A stretch of 16,245 bases of DNA from Bacteroidales bacterium (GTDB lineage: Bacteria > Bacteroidota > Bacteroidia > Bacteroidales > UBA932), in NCBI GenBank assembly GCA_017548805.1, contig JAFYZE010000014.1, positions 1-16,245 on the forward strand, given 5' to 3'. This document shows, in pieces, positions 7,914 through 14,525 of this stretch (its first letter is position 1; the number at the start of each line of letters is the position of its first letter). Position numbers and translations under genes: made by a program. Below the pieces are notes generated by a model. It did no database searches and was not told the origin of the DNA. It saw only the letters and a program-made list of their open reading frames with translations.

Positions 7914-8519
7914 TTACTTTCTGTTCTTTATCCTGTTCTGCAACATGACCCTCGCGCGTTGGAGCTGCGACCGGGAAGTGGCTTCCGTGATGCCCAGCGC
8001 TTCGCTGATCTCCTTGTGCGTGTATCCTTCGATCAGGAACATGTTGAACACTGTCCTGAATCCGGGCGGCAACTCGGCTATCATACCCATCAGCTCCTTG
8101 TACGATATGCTCTGCAGGGCTCCGACATCGTTGCTCGAAATGCTTCTCGCGCTCTCGATGTCCTCGCTCTGCCGCATGACGTCGCTTTTCCTAAGCGTCA
8201 TGAGTGCAGTATTGACAAAGACCTTGCGGGCCCAACCCTCGAAGGATCCCTCCCCCGTGTAGCTGTCCAGCTTGGAAAACAGTGATATGAACCCTTCCTG
8301 AAGGATATCCTCGGCTGCTTCCCTTCCGCCCATGTATCGCAGGCATACAGGAAACATCCTTGAAGACAGCCTGTCGAACAAAGCTTTCTGAGCAGCCCTG
8401 TCTCCTTTCTTGCAGAGAGCTATTATCTGCTGCTCGTTTAGGGTCGCCACGGTTTCCGAAGTTGGTTTCTGGGTTGTCACCCGACTGATAAGATGCGTTT
8501 TATCACCGAAATGTTGCAT
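7914..8519 (-). CDS. ECF-type RNA polymerase sigma-70 factor
   Basis: Up to 201 aa. Sigma region 2 spans about residues 40-112, with 'AAEDILQEGFISLFSKLDSY' for core binding and 'FEGWARKVFVNTALMTLRK' for -10 recognition. Region 4 spans about 140-195, with the helix-turn-helix 'YTHKEISEALGITEATSRSQ'. Regions 1 and 3 are absent, as in ECF sigmas. The ATG at 8519 adds about 23 unconserved residues before the conserved part; an in-frame GTG at 8450 (residue 24) would give a more typical N-terminus, so the start is uncertain. It is first in the operon with the beta-barrel protein (1-bp gap) and tsaE. ECF sigmas of this kind are usually held by a membrane protein encoded next door, which here is the beta-barrel gene. 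Confidence 0.95.
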   Translation of the reverse strand: MQHFGDKTHLISRVTTQKPTSETVATLNEQQIIALCKKGDRAAQKALFDRLSSRMFPVCLRYMGGREAAEDILQEGFISLFSKLDSYTGEGSFEGWARKVFVNTALMTLRKSDVMRQSEDIESARSISSNDVGALQSISYKELMGMIAELPPGFRTVFNMFLIEGYTHKEISEALGITEATSRSQLQRARVMLQNRIKNRK

Positions 8520-8550
8520 GACGCACCCGAATTTTTTACAAACCGTGGTA

Positions 8551-8558
8551 CGAAATTA
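8551..8558 (-). promoter_or_regulatory. Possible -7 element for the sigma-factor operon
   Basis: On the minus strand this reads TAATTTCG, one mismatch from TAnnTTTG. It would start transcription near 8546, about 27 nt before the ATG at 8519. It is weak, and a sigma-factor operon may instead use its own autoregulated promoter. Confidence 0.25.
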
Positions 8559-8602
8559 GCTAAAATATCAGAAAACAGCCGCAGCGAAACCAATAATTAT
8601 AG

Positions 8603-8610
8603 TATTTTTG
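8603..8610 (+). promoter_or_regulatory. -7 promoter element ending 4 nt before the TPR gene start codon
   Basis: TATTTTTG is an exact TAnnTTTG match in an A/T-rich run. The next four bases are TACC and then the ATG at 8615. With the usual start position a few bases after the -7 box, the transcript would begin at or next to the A of the start codon, giving a leaderless mRNA. No clear -33 element lies at the expected distance. Confidence 0.45.
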
Positions 8611-8614
8611 TACC

Positions 8615-10336
8615 ATGAAAAGAATCGCGGTCATCATATATACCATTGTCTTTCTGAGCCTTTCCGCTCCCGCCCTTCTGTCCCAGGACCGCACGTCCCG
8701 CCTGAGGGATACCGCCGAGTCCCTGCTCGTGGATGCCGTACAGGCCTATGACAACGGAGCGACGAAGGCGGCGATGGACCGCTTCTCCGCCATACTTGAG
8801 ACTTTCCCCGACAATGACGCCGCCCATTATTACATGGGCCTTTGCCATGCACGGCTCGGTGATGCCGGCAAGGCCGTAGATGAGATACGCGAAGCCGTCC
8901 GCCTGGCCCCCGACAACTACTGGTACAGGGACCGCCTGGCCGCGCTGTATGCCATGACCGGCCAGGACGACGAGGCTGTGGCGGCCTACGAGGCACTTCT
9001 GGCCGATTTCCCCCGCAAGACGGAGATCCATTATTCGCTTGTGAACCTTTATGCCATGCAGAACCGCCTGGACAAGGTCCTCGAGACCCTTGACGAGATC
9101 GAGCGGGTTATGGGGCGCGACGAGACCACCGCCCTTGCGCGGTACGACATCCTCATGCACCAGGACAAGGCCGCAGAGGCTTTCGCGGTGCTGGAGGAGT
9201 TCAACGAGGATTTCCCTTCGCCTCAGGTGCTTTCCATGATGGGGGACGCCAAGGCTGCGGCTGACAGCGATTCGCTGGCCATGGCATATTATGACCAGGC
9301 CCTCGCCCTGGATTCCGGTTATGCCCCCGCGCTCATAGGTAAATCTGAGGTATACAGGATGAACCGTTCGTTCGACGGTTTCTTCAATACGCTGGAGGAC
9401 TTCGTCTCCAGCCCGTCCATACACCCCCAGGCCAAGAGCCAGTACCTGTCCAACCTTACGCAGTACCTCGACGCGCGTTTCTTCCAGAATTTCCAGCCCC
9501 AGCTGGATTCCCTCTTCGACAATGGAGTGAAAGCGCATCCTGCGGACTCATCCATGCTCATGACCGCCGGCACTTATTTCTTCCGTTCGGACCGACGCGA
9601 CCGTGGAGTGGAGCTGTTCAAGACCAACAGCGACCTTTACCCCGGGGACTTCAACGCCAGGGCCATGTATATCCAGTCGCTCAGCTACAGCGACGACTGG
9701 GATACCCTGCTCAAGGCATCGGAGGAGGCATACGCCGCATTCCCGGATGAGCCGGCCTTCCTCAACATGCGTGTCATGGCCTACTACAACAAGGGCGACA
9801 TGCAGTCCGTCATATCCGAGAGCGAAAGGATGGCGGCAGCCTTCAAGGACAATCCCGACGTGGTGGTCCAGGCCCTTTCGATGATAGGTGACACCTACCA
9901 TCAGCTTGACAATGAGAAAGAAGCCTTCGCCGCATACGAGCGGGCGTTGAAGATCGATCCCGAATATGCCCCGGTGCTGAACAACTATGCTTATTATCTC
10001 TGCCTGAACGGCAAGAAGCTTAAGAAAGCGGCTGAGATGAGCCGCATCACCGTGGAGCAGGAGCCGGACAACGCCACTTACCTCGACACTTACGGATGGA
10101 TACTCCATCTGCTTAAGAAGTCGCAGGAGGCCAAGTCATATTTCAAGCATGCCATGCTCTATGGAGGCAAGGACAGCGCGACCATCCTCGACCATTACGC
10201 CGAGGTCCTGTATTCCCTCGGGGAATATGACCTGGCCAAGGTCTACTGGGACGATGCCGTCAAGAAGGATACGGACAACGAGATACCCGACCTCGTCACA
10301 AGGATCGGGGAACGCATGAAGGCTATCGGAAGATGA
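8615..10336 (+). CDS. Exported tetratricopeptide-repeat protein
   Basis: 573 aa with an N-terminal signal peptide (MKRIAVIIYTIVFLSLSAPALLSQ, likely cleaved before Gln24). Nearly the whole mature protein is TPR: 'AVQAYDNGATKAAMDRFSAI', 'AHYYMGLCHARLGDAGKAVD', 'LYAMTGQDDEAVAAYEALL' and, near the C-terminus, 'EKEAFAAYERALKIDPEYAPV' and 'LGEYDLAKVYWDDAVKKD'. TPR proteins are scaffolds, so a periplasmic protein-protein assembly role is likely but the partner is unknown. Its stop overlaps the ATG of the EnvC-like gene by 4 bp, pointing to a joint role in cell-wall or division processes. In Bacteroides I recall a similar TPR gene followed by a DUF4292 lipoprotein gene and then the EnvC-like gene; the DUF4292 gene is not present here. 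Confidence 0.93.
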   Translation: MKRIAVIIYTIVFLSLSAPALLSQDRTSRLRDTAESLLVDAVQAYDNGATKAAMDRFSAILETFPDNDAAHYYMGLCHARLGDAGKAVDEIREAVRLAPDNYWYRDRLAALYAMTGQDDEAVAAYEALLADFPRKTEIHYSLVNLYAMQNRLDKVLETLDEIERVMGRDETTALARYDILMHQDKAAEAFAVLEEFNEDFPSPQVLSMMGDAKAAADSDSLAMAYYDQALALDSGYAPALIGKSEVYRMNRSFDGFFNTLEDFVSSPSIHPQAKSQYLSNLTQYLDARFFQNFQPQLDSLFDNGVKAHPADSSMLMTAGTYFFRSDRRDRGVELFKTNSDLYPGDFNARAMYIQSLSYSDDWDTLLKASEEAYAAFPDEPAFLNMRVMAYYNKGDMQSVISESERMAAAFKDNPDVVVQALSMIGDTYHQLDNEKEAFAAYERALKIDPEYAPVLNNYAYYLCLNGKKLKKAAEMSRITVEQEPDNATYLDTYGWILHLLKKSQEAKSYFKHAMLYGGKDSATILDHYAEVLYSLGEYDLAKVYWDDAVKKDTDNEIPDLVTRIGERMKAIGR

Positions 10337-11550
10337 GGCGTTTGCTGTCCATATTCATCCTTTCCTTCATGCTGCCTGCGGCATATACCGCTTCGGCTCA
10401 GGACACTTCCGCCCAGACCACCCGCAGGGCCCGCCTGGAGCAGGAGATTGCCATTATCGACGGCCAGCTGCGCGAAAACGCCACGCGCAATTCCAACGCT
10501 CTAAACACGCTTTCCCTGGTCCAGCAGAAGATTGAACTTCGCAAGGGCCTCATCAAGGAAGGGGAGCAGGAGATTGCGCGCCTGGACGGCGAGATGCGCC
10601 GCAAGCAGATGCGCATCGACAGCCTGCAGGTCCGCCTCGATACCATGACCTTCTATTACAACAGGCTCGTCAAGGGCGCCTACAAGAACCGCGACGCGCG
10701 TGTCTGGTACATGTACATCCTCGCCAGCGAGAATCTTGCCCAGGGCCTGAGGCGATACTCCTTCCTGAAGAACCTCTCACGCGAGATGAACAGCCAGGGA
10801 GTCAAGATCAAGGCCGCGCAGGAGGTCCTTGAGGGTGAAAAGGAGCAGCTTGCGGGCATGCGCGCCGAGGCAGCCGAGCTGCAGAAGGCACGCATGGCCG
10901 AACTGGAAAGCCTTAGGAAAGAGGAGGCTACCGCCCAGCAGACCATCCAGGTACTGAAGAAGGAAAAGAGCAAGTACCAGAGCCAGCTCAATTCCAAGCG
11001 CAAGGAGGTCGAGGCGCTGAACAAGGAGATAGCCCGCATCATTGCGGAGGCCATGAACACCAAGGCCAAGTCCAGCAACAAGAAATCCTCTTCGTCTTCA
11101 TCCTCGAAGGCTGCCGCCGCACCCATAGACTATACCCTTGGCAAGGAGTTCTCTTCGAACAAGGGCAAGCTGCCATGGCCGGCAGAAGGGCCCGTCGTTG
11201 AGAAGTTCGGAGCACAGTACCATCCCGTGTACACCCAGCTCAAGCTGCCTGACAGCGAGGGCATCTCCATAGCGCTGTCCAACGGCGCGCAGGTCAAGGC
11301 CGTCTTCGACGGCGTGGTCAAGAGCGTCATCGTGCAGCCCGGATACAACAAATGCGTGCTGGTCCAGCACGGAGACTATTTCACTTTCTATTGCAAGCTC
11401 GGGTCCGTATCTGTAAAGGCCGGAGACAAGGTCAAGACCGGACAGGTCTTGGGCGCTGTCGAGCCCATCGGCGGCTCCACCCAGCTGCACTTCCAGCTCT
11501 GGTCGTCCAAGGGGCCTCAGAACCCCGTCCCTTGGCTCAGGCCGAGATAA
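10333..11550 (+). CDS. EnvC-like murein hydrolase activator (coiled coil plus degenerate LytM/M23 domain)
   Basis: 405 aa. Signal peptide 1-22 (ending ASAQ); long coiled coil about 30-245; Ser/Lys-rich linker about 244-262; C-terminal LytM (peptidase M23) domain about 275-405. Compared with catalytic LytM enzymes, the zinc ligands are mostly lost: Ser308 and Ser312 stand where the HxxxD pair is expected, Lys355 replaces the His of the 'YxHL' motif, and Gln384 replaces the first His of HxH while His386 stays. This is the pattern of EnvC/NlpD activators, which do not cut peptidoglycan themselves but switch on amidases at the septum. It should act in the periplasm with a cell-wall amidase encoded elsewhere. 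It is translationally coupled to the upstream TPR gene. Confidence 0.94.
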   Translation: MRRLLSIFILSFMLPAAYTASAQDTSAQTTRRARLEQEIAIIDGQLRENATRNSNALNTLSLVQQKIELRKGLIKEGEQEIARLDGEMRRKQMRIDSLQVRLDTMTFYYNRLVKGAYKNRDARVWYMYILASENLAQGLRRYSFLKNLSREMNSQGVKIKAAQEVLEGEKEQLAGMRAEAAELQKARMAELESLRKEEATAQQTIQVLKKEKSKYQSQLNSKRKEVEALNKEIARIIAEAMNTKAKSSNKKSSSSSSSKAAAAPIDYTLGKEFSSNKGKLPWPAEGPVVEKFGAQYHPVYTQLKLPDSEGISIALSNGAQVKAVFDGVVKSVIVQPGYNKCVLVQHGDYFTFYCKLGSVSVKAGDKVKTGQVLGAVEPIGGSTQLHFQLWSSKGPQNPVPWLRPR

Positions 11551-11579
11551 AATAAAAGGCGCAGACTATTGCCTGCGCC
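11551..11579 (-). terminator. Rho-independent terminator of the minus-strand transcript
   Basis: Arms GGCGCAG (11558-11564) and CTGCGCC (11573-11579) form a perfect 7-bp GC-rich stem with an 8-nt loop. On the minus strand it is followed by TTTTATTTTAT; on the plus strand no T-run follows. It therefore serves leftward transcription, not the EnvC-like gene. Confidence 0.7.
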
Positions 11580-11702
11580 CCTGACAAAGTGAAATACGTA
11601 TCGTCTATCTGAACAACACGGTTTTTCAATTCCACGAATATCTTGATATCGCGTGGTGTCTGCTTTGGTCTTTTGGTTGGTTGCCGGAGCATACGCCCGG
11701 CG
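11551..11702 (-). ncRNA. Candidate small RNA of about 150 nt with its own promoter and terminator
   Basis: This minus-strand stretch lies between a perfect -7 element (11707-11714) and a Rho-independent terminator. It contains a 5-bp stem GCCGG/CCGGC near its 5' end. A hairpin near 11635-11660 has arms CCACG/CGTGG capped by an ATAT/ATAT stem. A possible long-range pairing joins GACCAAAG to CTTTGTC with one bulged C. The overlapping open frames run through the promoter or terminator and do not look like genes. I cannot assign it to a named family; a 6S-like RNA or a trans-acting sRNA are both possible. Confidence 0.4.
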
Positions 11703-11706
11703 AACA

Positions 11707-11714
11707 CAAAGATA
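11707..11714 (-). promoter_or_regulatory. -7 promoter element of the candidate small RNA
   Basis: Minus-strand TATCTTTG is an exact TAnnTTTG match. A TTTTG lies about 23 nt upstream, a little farther than ideal. No coding sequence with a plausible start follows, so the likely product is the RNA ending at the terminator about 150 nt downstream. Confidence 0.5.
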
Positions 11715-11770
11715 ACACATATTGTCATGCGAGAGGCCAAAAGCCCCGAAAAGTTATCAACAATCATGAA

Positions 11771-11804
11771 ATAAACCTGTTAATTCGTTGATTAACAGGT
11801 TTAT
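11771..11804. repeat. 14-bp perfect inverted repeat, 6-nt loop (likely terminator of the PPTase gene)
   Basis: Arms ATAAACCTGTTAAT (11771-11784) and ATTAACAGGTTTAT (11791-11804) are fully complementary around TCGTTG. It sits 35 bp after the PPTase stop (11840). On the minus strand the stem ends in a T-rich run (TTTATTTC). It is A/T-rich for a terminator, so a protein-binding site is an alternative. Confidence 0.55.
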
Positions 11805-11839
11805 AAGTTGATGGTATTTCAGAATGGAACCGGAAAGGA

Positions 11840-12481
11840 CTACTCCCTGACCCATACGAGGACGTGTCGGTCGAAGGTGATGTACTCGAGGTCGAGCTCC
11901 TCTTCGTAGCCGTCCTTGTGGATGAAGGTGGCTTCGAGTTCGCCTTCGCCCTTGGAGCGGAAGCGCTCGATCTCGATCTGCTCGACGAAGTCGACGTTGT
12001 ACTGTGACATCTTCTTGAAGATGGCTTCCTTGGCGCACCAGTAGATGGCGAGCTGCTCGTTCTTCTCCTCGCGGTCATCCTCGAGGTCGTCTATCTCGTC
12101 CTCGGAGAGGGCTTTCTTCTCGACGACCGAGAAATCGCGGTCGAGGGACTCGATGTCGATGCCGACCTCATCGTCCCTGTCAAGGATGACTGCTACATAT
12201 TTCTCGGTGTGGGTGATGCTGATGTTGATGGAGTTGTTCTCTATGTACGGCTTGCCGTTGTCGTGATGGGCAAGATATACCTTGTCTTCGAAGAGCTCGT
12301 TGAGGAGGGCGCGCACCGCCAGGCGCTGCTTGCGCAGCGACTCGCTCTTGATGAAGGATATCTCCTCCATCTCATCCGAGGGAGTCGAGCTGAGGACGCG
12401 GAGTTCCTCTTCCGTCTCGGTTATCTGCCAGACGGCGACTTTGGCGTTGTTGTCAAGCTCTTTCAGTAAATAAAGTGCCAT
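11840..12481 (-). CDS. 4'-phosphopantetheinyl transferase, Sfp-type
   Basis: 213 aa, close to the usual Sfp/AcpT-like length. Key motifs: 'NISITHTEKYVAVI' (86-99), the magnesium-binding GIDIES (107-112, Asp109 and Glu111), and WCAKEAIFK (148-156, Glu152 and Lys156). It moves the 4'-phosphopantetheine arm from coenzyme A to a serine of acyl or peptidyl carrier proteins in the cytoplasm. No polyketide or peptide synthase gene is nearby, so the target may be the fatty-acid ACP or a distant cluster. A 55-codon open frame ends 8 bp upstream, and a shared divergent promoter region with mdh lies beyond it. The sequence is acidic in 110-145 (many Asp/Glu). Confidence 0.93.
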   Translation of the reverse strand: MALYLLKELDNNAKVAVWQITETEEELRVLSSTPSDEMEEISFIKSESLRKQRLAVRALLNELFEDKVYLAHHDNGKPYIENNSINISITHTEKYVAVILDRDDEVGIDIESLDRDFSVVEKKALSEDEIDDLEDDREEKNEQLAIYWCAKEAIFKKMSQYNVDFVEQIEIERFRSKGEGELEATFIHKDGYEEELDLEYITFDRHVLVWVRE

Positions 12482-12489
12482 ATTCGGTA

Positions 12490-12657
12490 TTAAAAGTTCG
12501 GTTCTGTGATGGTGCGGACACGACGGAGCGCGCCTGGGACTCTAATCCCGGCGGTATTGAAGGTGTTGTTCTGGACGTAGGTGGCCGTCAACGGGTCCTC
12601 AGAGGCTGGATCCGCTTGTATGCTGCTGTCTGTCAGATTAGAACTGGGAGGCTCCAT
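12490..12657 (-). CDS. Possible small protein gene (55 aa) upstream of the PPTase gene
   Basis: An ATG at 12657-12655 opens a frame of 55 codons ending in TAA at 12492-12490, 8 bp before the PPTase ATG. The product starts MEPPSSNLTDSS and ends ALRRVRTITEPNF, with an acidic, Ser/Thr-rich first half and an Arg-rich end. A minus-strand -7 element lies about 25 bp upstream of the ATG, and the frame fills most of the otherwise unexplained leader. The middle codons prefer C or G at the third position like neighbouring genes. I know of no relative. It may be a real small protein, a regulatory leader peptide, or chance. Confidence 0.35.
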   Translation of the reverse strand: MEPPSSNLTDSSIQADPASEDPLTATYVQNNTFNTAGIRVPGALRRVRTITEPNF

Positions 12658-12682
12658 ATAAAGTGTCACAAATTCAACGTTG

Positions 12683-12690
12683 CAAATATA
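12683..12690 (-). promoter_or_regulatory. -7 promoter element for the small ORF/PPTase transcript
   Basis: Minus-strand TATATTTG followed by C is an exact TAnnTTTG match, with a TTG 17 nt upstream as a possible -33 element. It is divergent from the mdh promoter; the two -7 boxes are about 53 bp apart, so the upstream elements interleave. Confidence 0.6.
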
Positions 12691-12743
12691 ACGTTTTTTT
12701 TGATTTCCAAGAAATACGCATCTCTTTTGTCATTAATTTTGAG

Positions 12744-12751
12744 TATATTTG
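12744..12751 (+). promoter_or_regulatory. -7 promoter element for mdh
   Basis: TATATTTG followed by C matches the consensus exactly. A TTTTG (12725-12729) lies upstream at short spacing. Transcription starting near 12756 would give a leader of about 40 nt that is A/T-rich and has no Shine-Dalgarno sequence, normal for this phylum. Confidence 0.65.
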
Positions 12752-12794
12752 CACGCTCAAAAAGAGTATTGAACTAATAAATATTTATTTTGTT

Positions 12795-13787
12795 ATGAAA
12801 TTCCTGACTGACGAAAAATTGCTCATTGTCGGCGCCGGTGGAATGATCGGCTCCAACATGGCCCAGACTGCCATGATGCTCGGTCTCACTCCGAACATCT
12901 GTCTGTATGACATCTATGAGCCCGGCGTGCATGGTGTAGCCGAGGAGATGTACCACTGCGCCTTCCCTGAGGCCAACATCACCTGGACCGTCGACCCCGA
13001 GGTCGCATTCAAGGATGCCAAGTACATCATCTCTTCCGGCGGCGCCCCGCGCAAGGAAGGCATGACCCGCGAGGACCTGCTCAAAGGCAACTGCCAGATC
13101 GCTGCCGAGTTCGGTGAGCTCATCGAGAAGTACTGCCCTGACGTGAAGCACGTCGTCGTCATCTTTAACCCCGCCGACGTAACGGCCCTCACCGCCCTCA
13201 TCCGCTCCGGCCTGAAGCCCAACCAGCTGACCTCCCTCGCAGCCCTTGACTCCACCCGTCTGCAGGAGGCTCTCGCCGCAGAGTGCGGCGTCCAGCAGTG
13301 CAAGGTTACCAACGCCTACACCTACGGCGGTCACGGCGAGGCCATGGCGGTCTTCGCCTCCGAGGCCCTCATCGACGGCAAGCCCATCTCCGAGTACAAT
13401 ATCTCCGAGGAGCGCTGGGCCGAGATCAAGCACGCCACCATCCAGGGCGGTTCCAACATCATCAAGCTCCGCGGCCGCAGCTCCTTCCAGAGCCCTGCCT
13501 ACCAGGCTGTCAAGATGATCGAGGCCGCGATGGGCGGCGAGAAGTTCACCTGGCCTGCCGGCTGCTATGTCAATTGCGACAAGATCGGCTTCAAGAACGT
13601 CATGATGGCCATGCCGACCGTCATCGATGCCGACGGTGTCCACTACACCGCTCCCAAGGGCACTCCCGAGGAGATGGCGGCCCTTCAGGCTTCCTACGAG
13701 CATCTCTGCAAGATGCGTGACGAGATCGTCAGCCTTGGCATCGTTCCTGCGGTCGCCGACTGGGGCAAGGAGAATCCTAATCTTTAG
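12795..13787 (+). CDS. mdh: Malate dehydrogenase (NAD-dependent, Bacteroidales type)
   Basis: The frame is open upstream to 12663, but that part spans the promoter; the ATG at 12795 (MKFLTDEKLLIVGAGGMIGSN) is right and gives 330 aa. The Rossmann motif is GAGGMIG (13-19), with Asp39 at the end of the second strand favouring NAD. Active-site residues by family pattern: Arg86 and Arg92 (APRKEGMTR), Asn125, Asp152 and Arg155 (LDSTR), and His180 (TYGGH). It interconverts malate and oxaloacetate in the cytoplasm. In anaerobic Bacteroidales it feeds the reductive branch that makes fumarate and then succinate or propionate. It is a single-gene unit: own promoter, strong terminator just after the stop. 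Codons are very strongly C-ending (CTC, GCC, ACC, AAG), suggesting high expression. Confidence 0.97.
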   Translation: MKFLTDEKLLIVGAGGMIGSNMAQTAMMLGLTPNICLYDIYEPGVHGVAEEMYHCAFPEANITWTVDPEVAFKDAKYIISSGGAPRKEGMTREDLLKGNCQIAAEFGELIEKYCPDVKHVVVIFNPADVTALTALIRSGLKPNQLTSLAALDSTRLQEALAAECGVQQCKVTNAYTYGGHGEAMAVFASEALIDGKPISEYNISEERWAEIKHATIQGGSNIIKLRGRSSFQSPAYQAVKMIEAAMGGEKFTWPAGCYVNCDKIGFKNVMMAMPTVIDADGVHYTAPKGTPEEMAALQASYEHLCKMRDEIVSLGIVPAVADWGKENPNL

Positions 13788-13806
13788 TAGGAGGATGTAT
13801 AAGAAG

Positions 13807-13837
13807 AAAAAGGCCGGCGATGACGCCGGCCTTTTTT
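13807..13837. terminator. Bidirectional Rho-independent terminator between mdh and the convergent gene
   Basis: Arms GGCCGGCG (13812-13819) and CGCCGGCC (13824-13831) pair perfectly around ATGA, flanked by AAAAA on the left and TTTTTT on the right. It can work in both directions. Its right edge touches the stop codon of the minus-strand gene at 13839. Confidence 0.92.
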
Positions 13838-13838
13838 G

Positions 13839-14513
13839 TTACATTCCCTTCATCGCCTTGAAGAAGGCGGTGACGTCTTCCCTTGAATTGTAATCTACTT
13901 CGTGGGTGTTGAGATATTCGTCCACCTTGGCTTTCTCGGATGAGAAGCATTTGCGGAAGCTCTGTTTTCCGGCCTTGTAGATATTCTTTCCATCCATCAG
14001 GAAGAAGGCCTCCCTGTAATTGTAGGGAAGCACCAGCTCCTGCTCAAGGTCGTAAGTCTGGGTGAGGTCCTGGTAGCGGGCATCGACGTCACGCATGTTC
14101 TGCGTACGTACGTTGGATGCCTGGTCGGTGAATCCGTATGCACCGGCATTGGCTTCCCTCTGGATATGCACGTCCTTGAATATGCACAGGGAGATGGCTC
14201 CCACATAGTCGATGGTCTCGATGAAATGGTCCCTGTCACGGGTGAAGATGCGCCCTCCGGCCGACAGGCTCTTGACGAAGGCATTGTCCGCCAGCGCCAT
14301 GACCTTGTCCCCGTCCTTGAAACGTATGGTCTGGTCGAGGTAACTGAAGTTGAACACTCCCGTCGCTGCGTGGCCGTCGTCGAACACCACCCTGCCGGCG
14401 GCGAATTCGGGGAGTGCATATTTCAAACTGTCCGGTATTGCCCTGGGAGTCTGTGCCGACGCTGCCACTGCAGCAAGGAGCACAATGGGAACGAATATAC
14501 TGCGAAGTTTCAT
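13839..14513 (-). CDS. Exported protein of unknown function
   Basis: 224 aa with a clear signal peptide (MKLRSIFVPIVLLAAVAASAQ, cleaved near residue 20). The mature part begins with beta-rich segments: 'GRVVFDDGHAATGVFNFSYL', 'IRFKDGDKVMAL' and 'GGRIFTRDRDHFIETID'. It ends in a charged helical part ('KCFSSEKAKVDEYLNTHEVD', 'TAFFKAMKGM'). I know similar small secreted proteins in Bacteroidota but no function for them. It follows lepA by 12 bp and is probably co-transcribed with it, although lepA is housekeeping and a functional link is not implied. Confidence 0.85.
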   Translation of the reverse strand: MKLRSIFVPIVLLAAVAASAQTPRAIPDSLKYALPEFAAGRVVFDDGHAATGVFNFSYLDQTIRFKDGDKVMALADNAFVKSLSAGGRIFTRDRDHFIETIDYVGAISLCIFKDVHIQREANAGAYGFTDQASNVRTQNMRDVDARYQDLTQTYDLEQELVLPYNYREAFFLMDGKNIYKAGKQSFRKCFSSEKAKVDEYLNTHEVDYNSREDVTAFFKAMKGM

Positions 14514-14525
14514 GATTATTTTCGT

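Noticed and set aside
8597..9538. 313-codon minus-strand frame opposite the TPR gene
   Set aside because: It is the mirror of a repeat-rich GC-biased gene and runs across the TPR gene's promoter and start; no family resemblance.
11752..11762. TTATCAACA, one mismatch from a DnaA box
   Set aside because: A single imperfect copy with no cluster, no A/T-rich unwinding repeats beyond the nearby inverted repeat and no dnaA or dnaN nearby. Not evidence for an origin.
11537..11767. Two overlapping minus-strand frames (up to 76 aa) in the envC-PPTase gap
   Set aside because: One starts before the -7 box and both read through the GC-rich terminator into the envC-like gene. A non-coding RNA explains the signals better.
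12475..12777. 100-codon plus-strand frame between the PPTase gene and mdh
   Set aside because: It crosses both divergent promoters and the A/T-rich intergenic DNA; its composition changes abruptly midway. The minus-strand 55-codon frame fits the promoter better.
12774..13703. 309-codon minus-strand open frame opposite mdh
   Set aside because: It lies exactly antisense to the mdh frame, whose strong C/G-ending codons produce it; there is no recognisable motif and no promoter.
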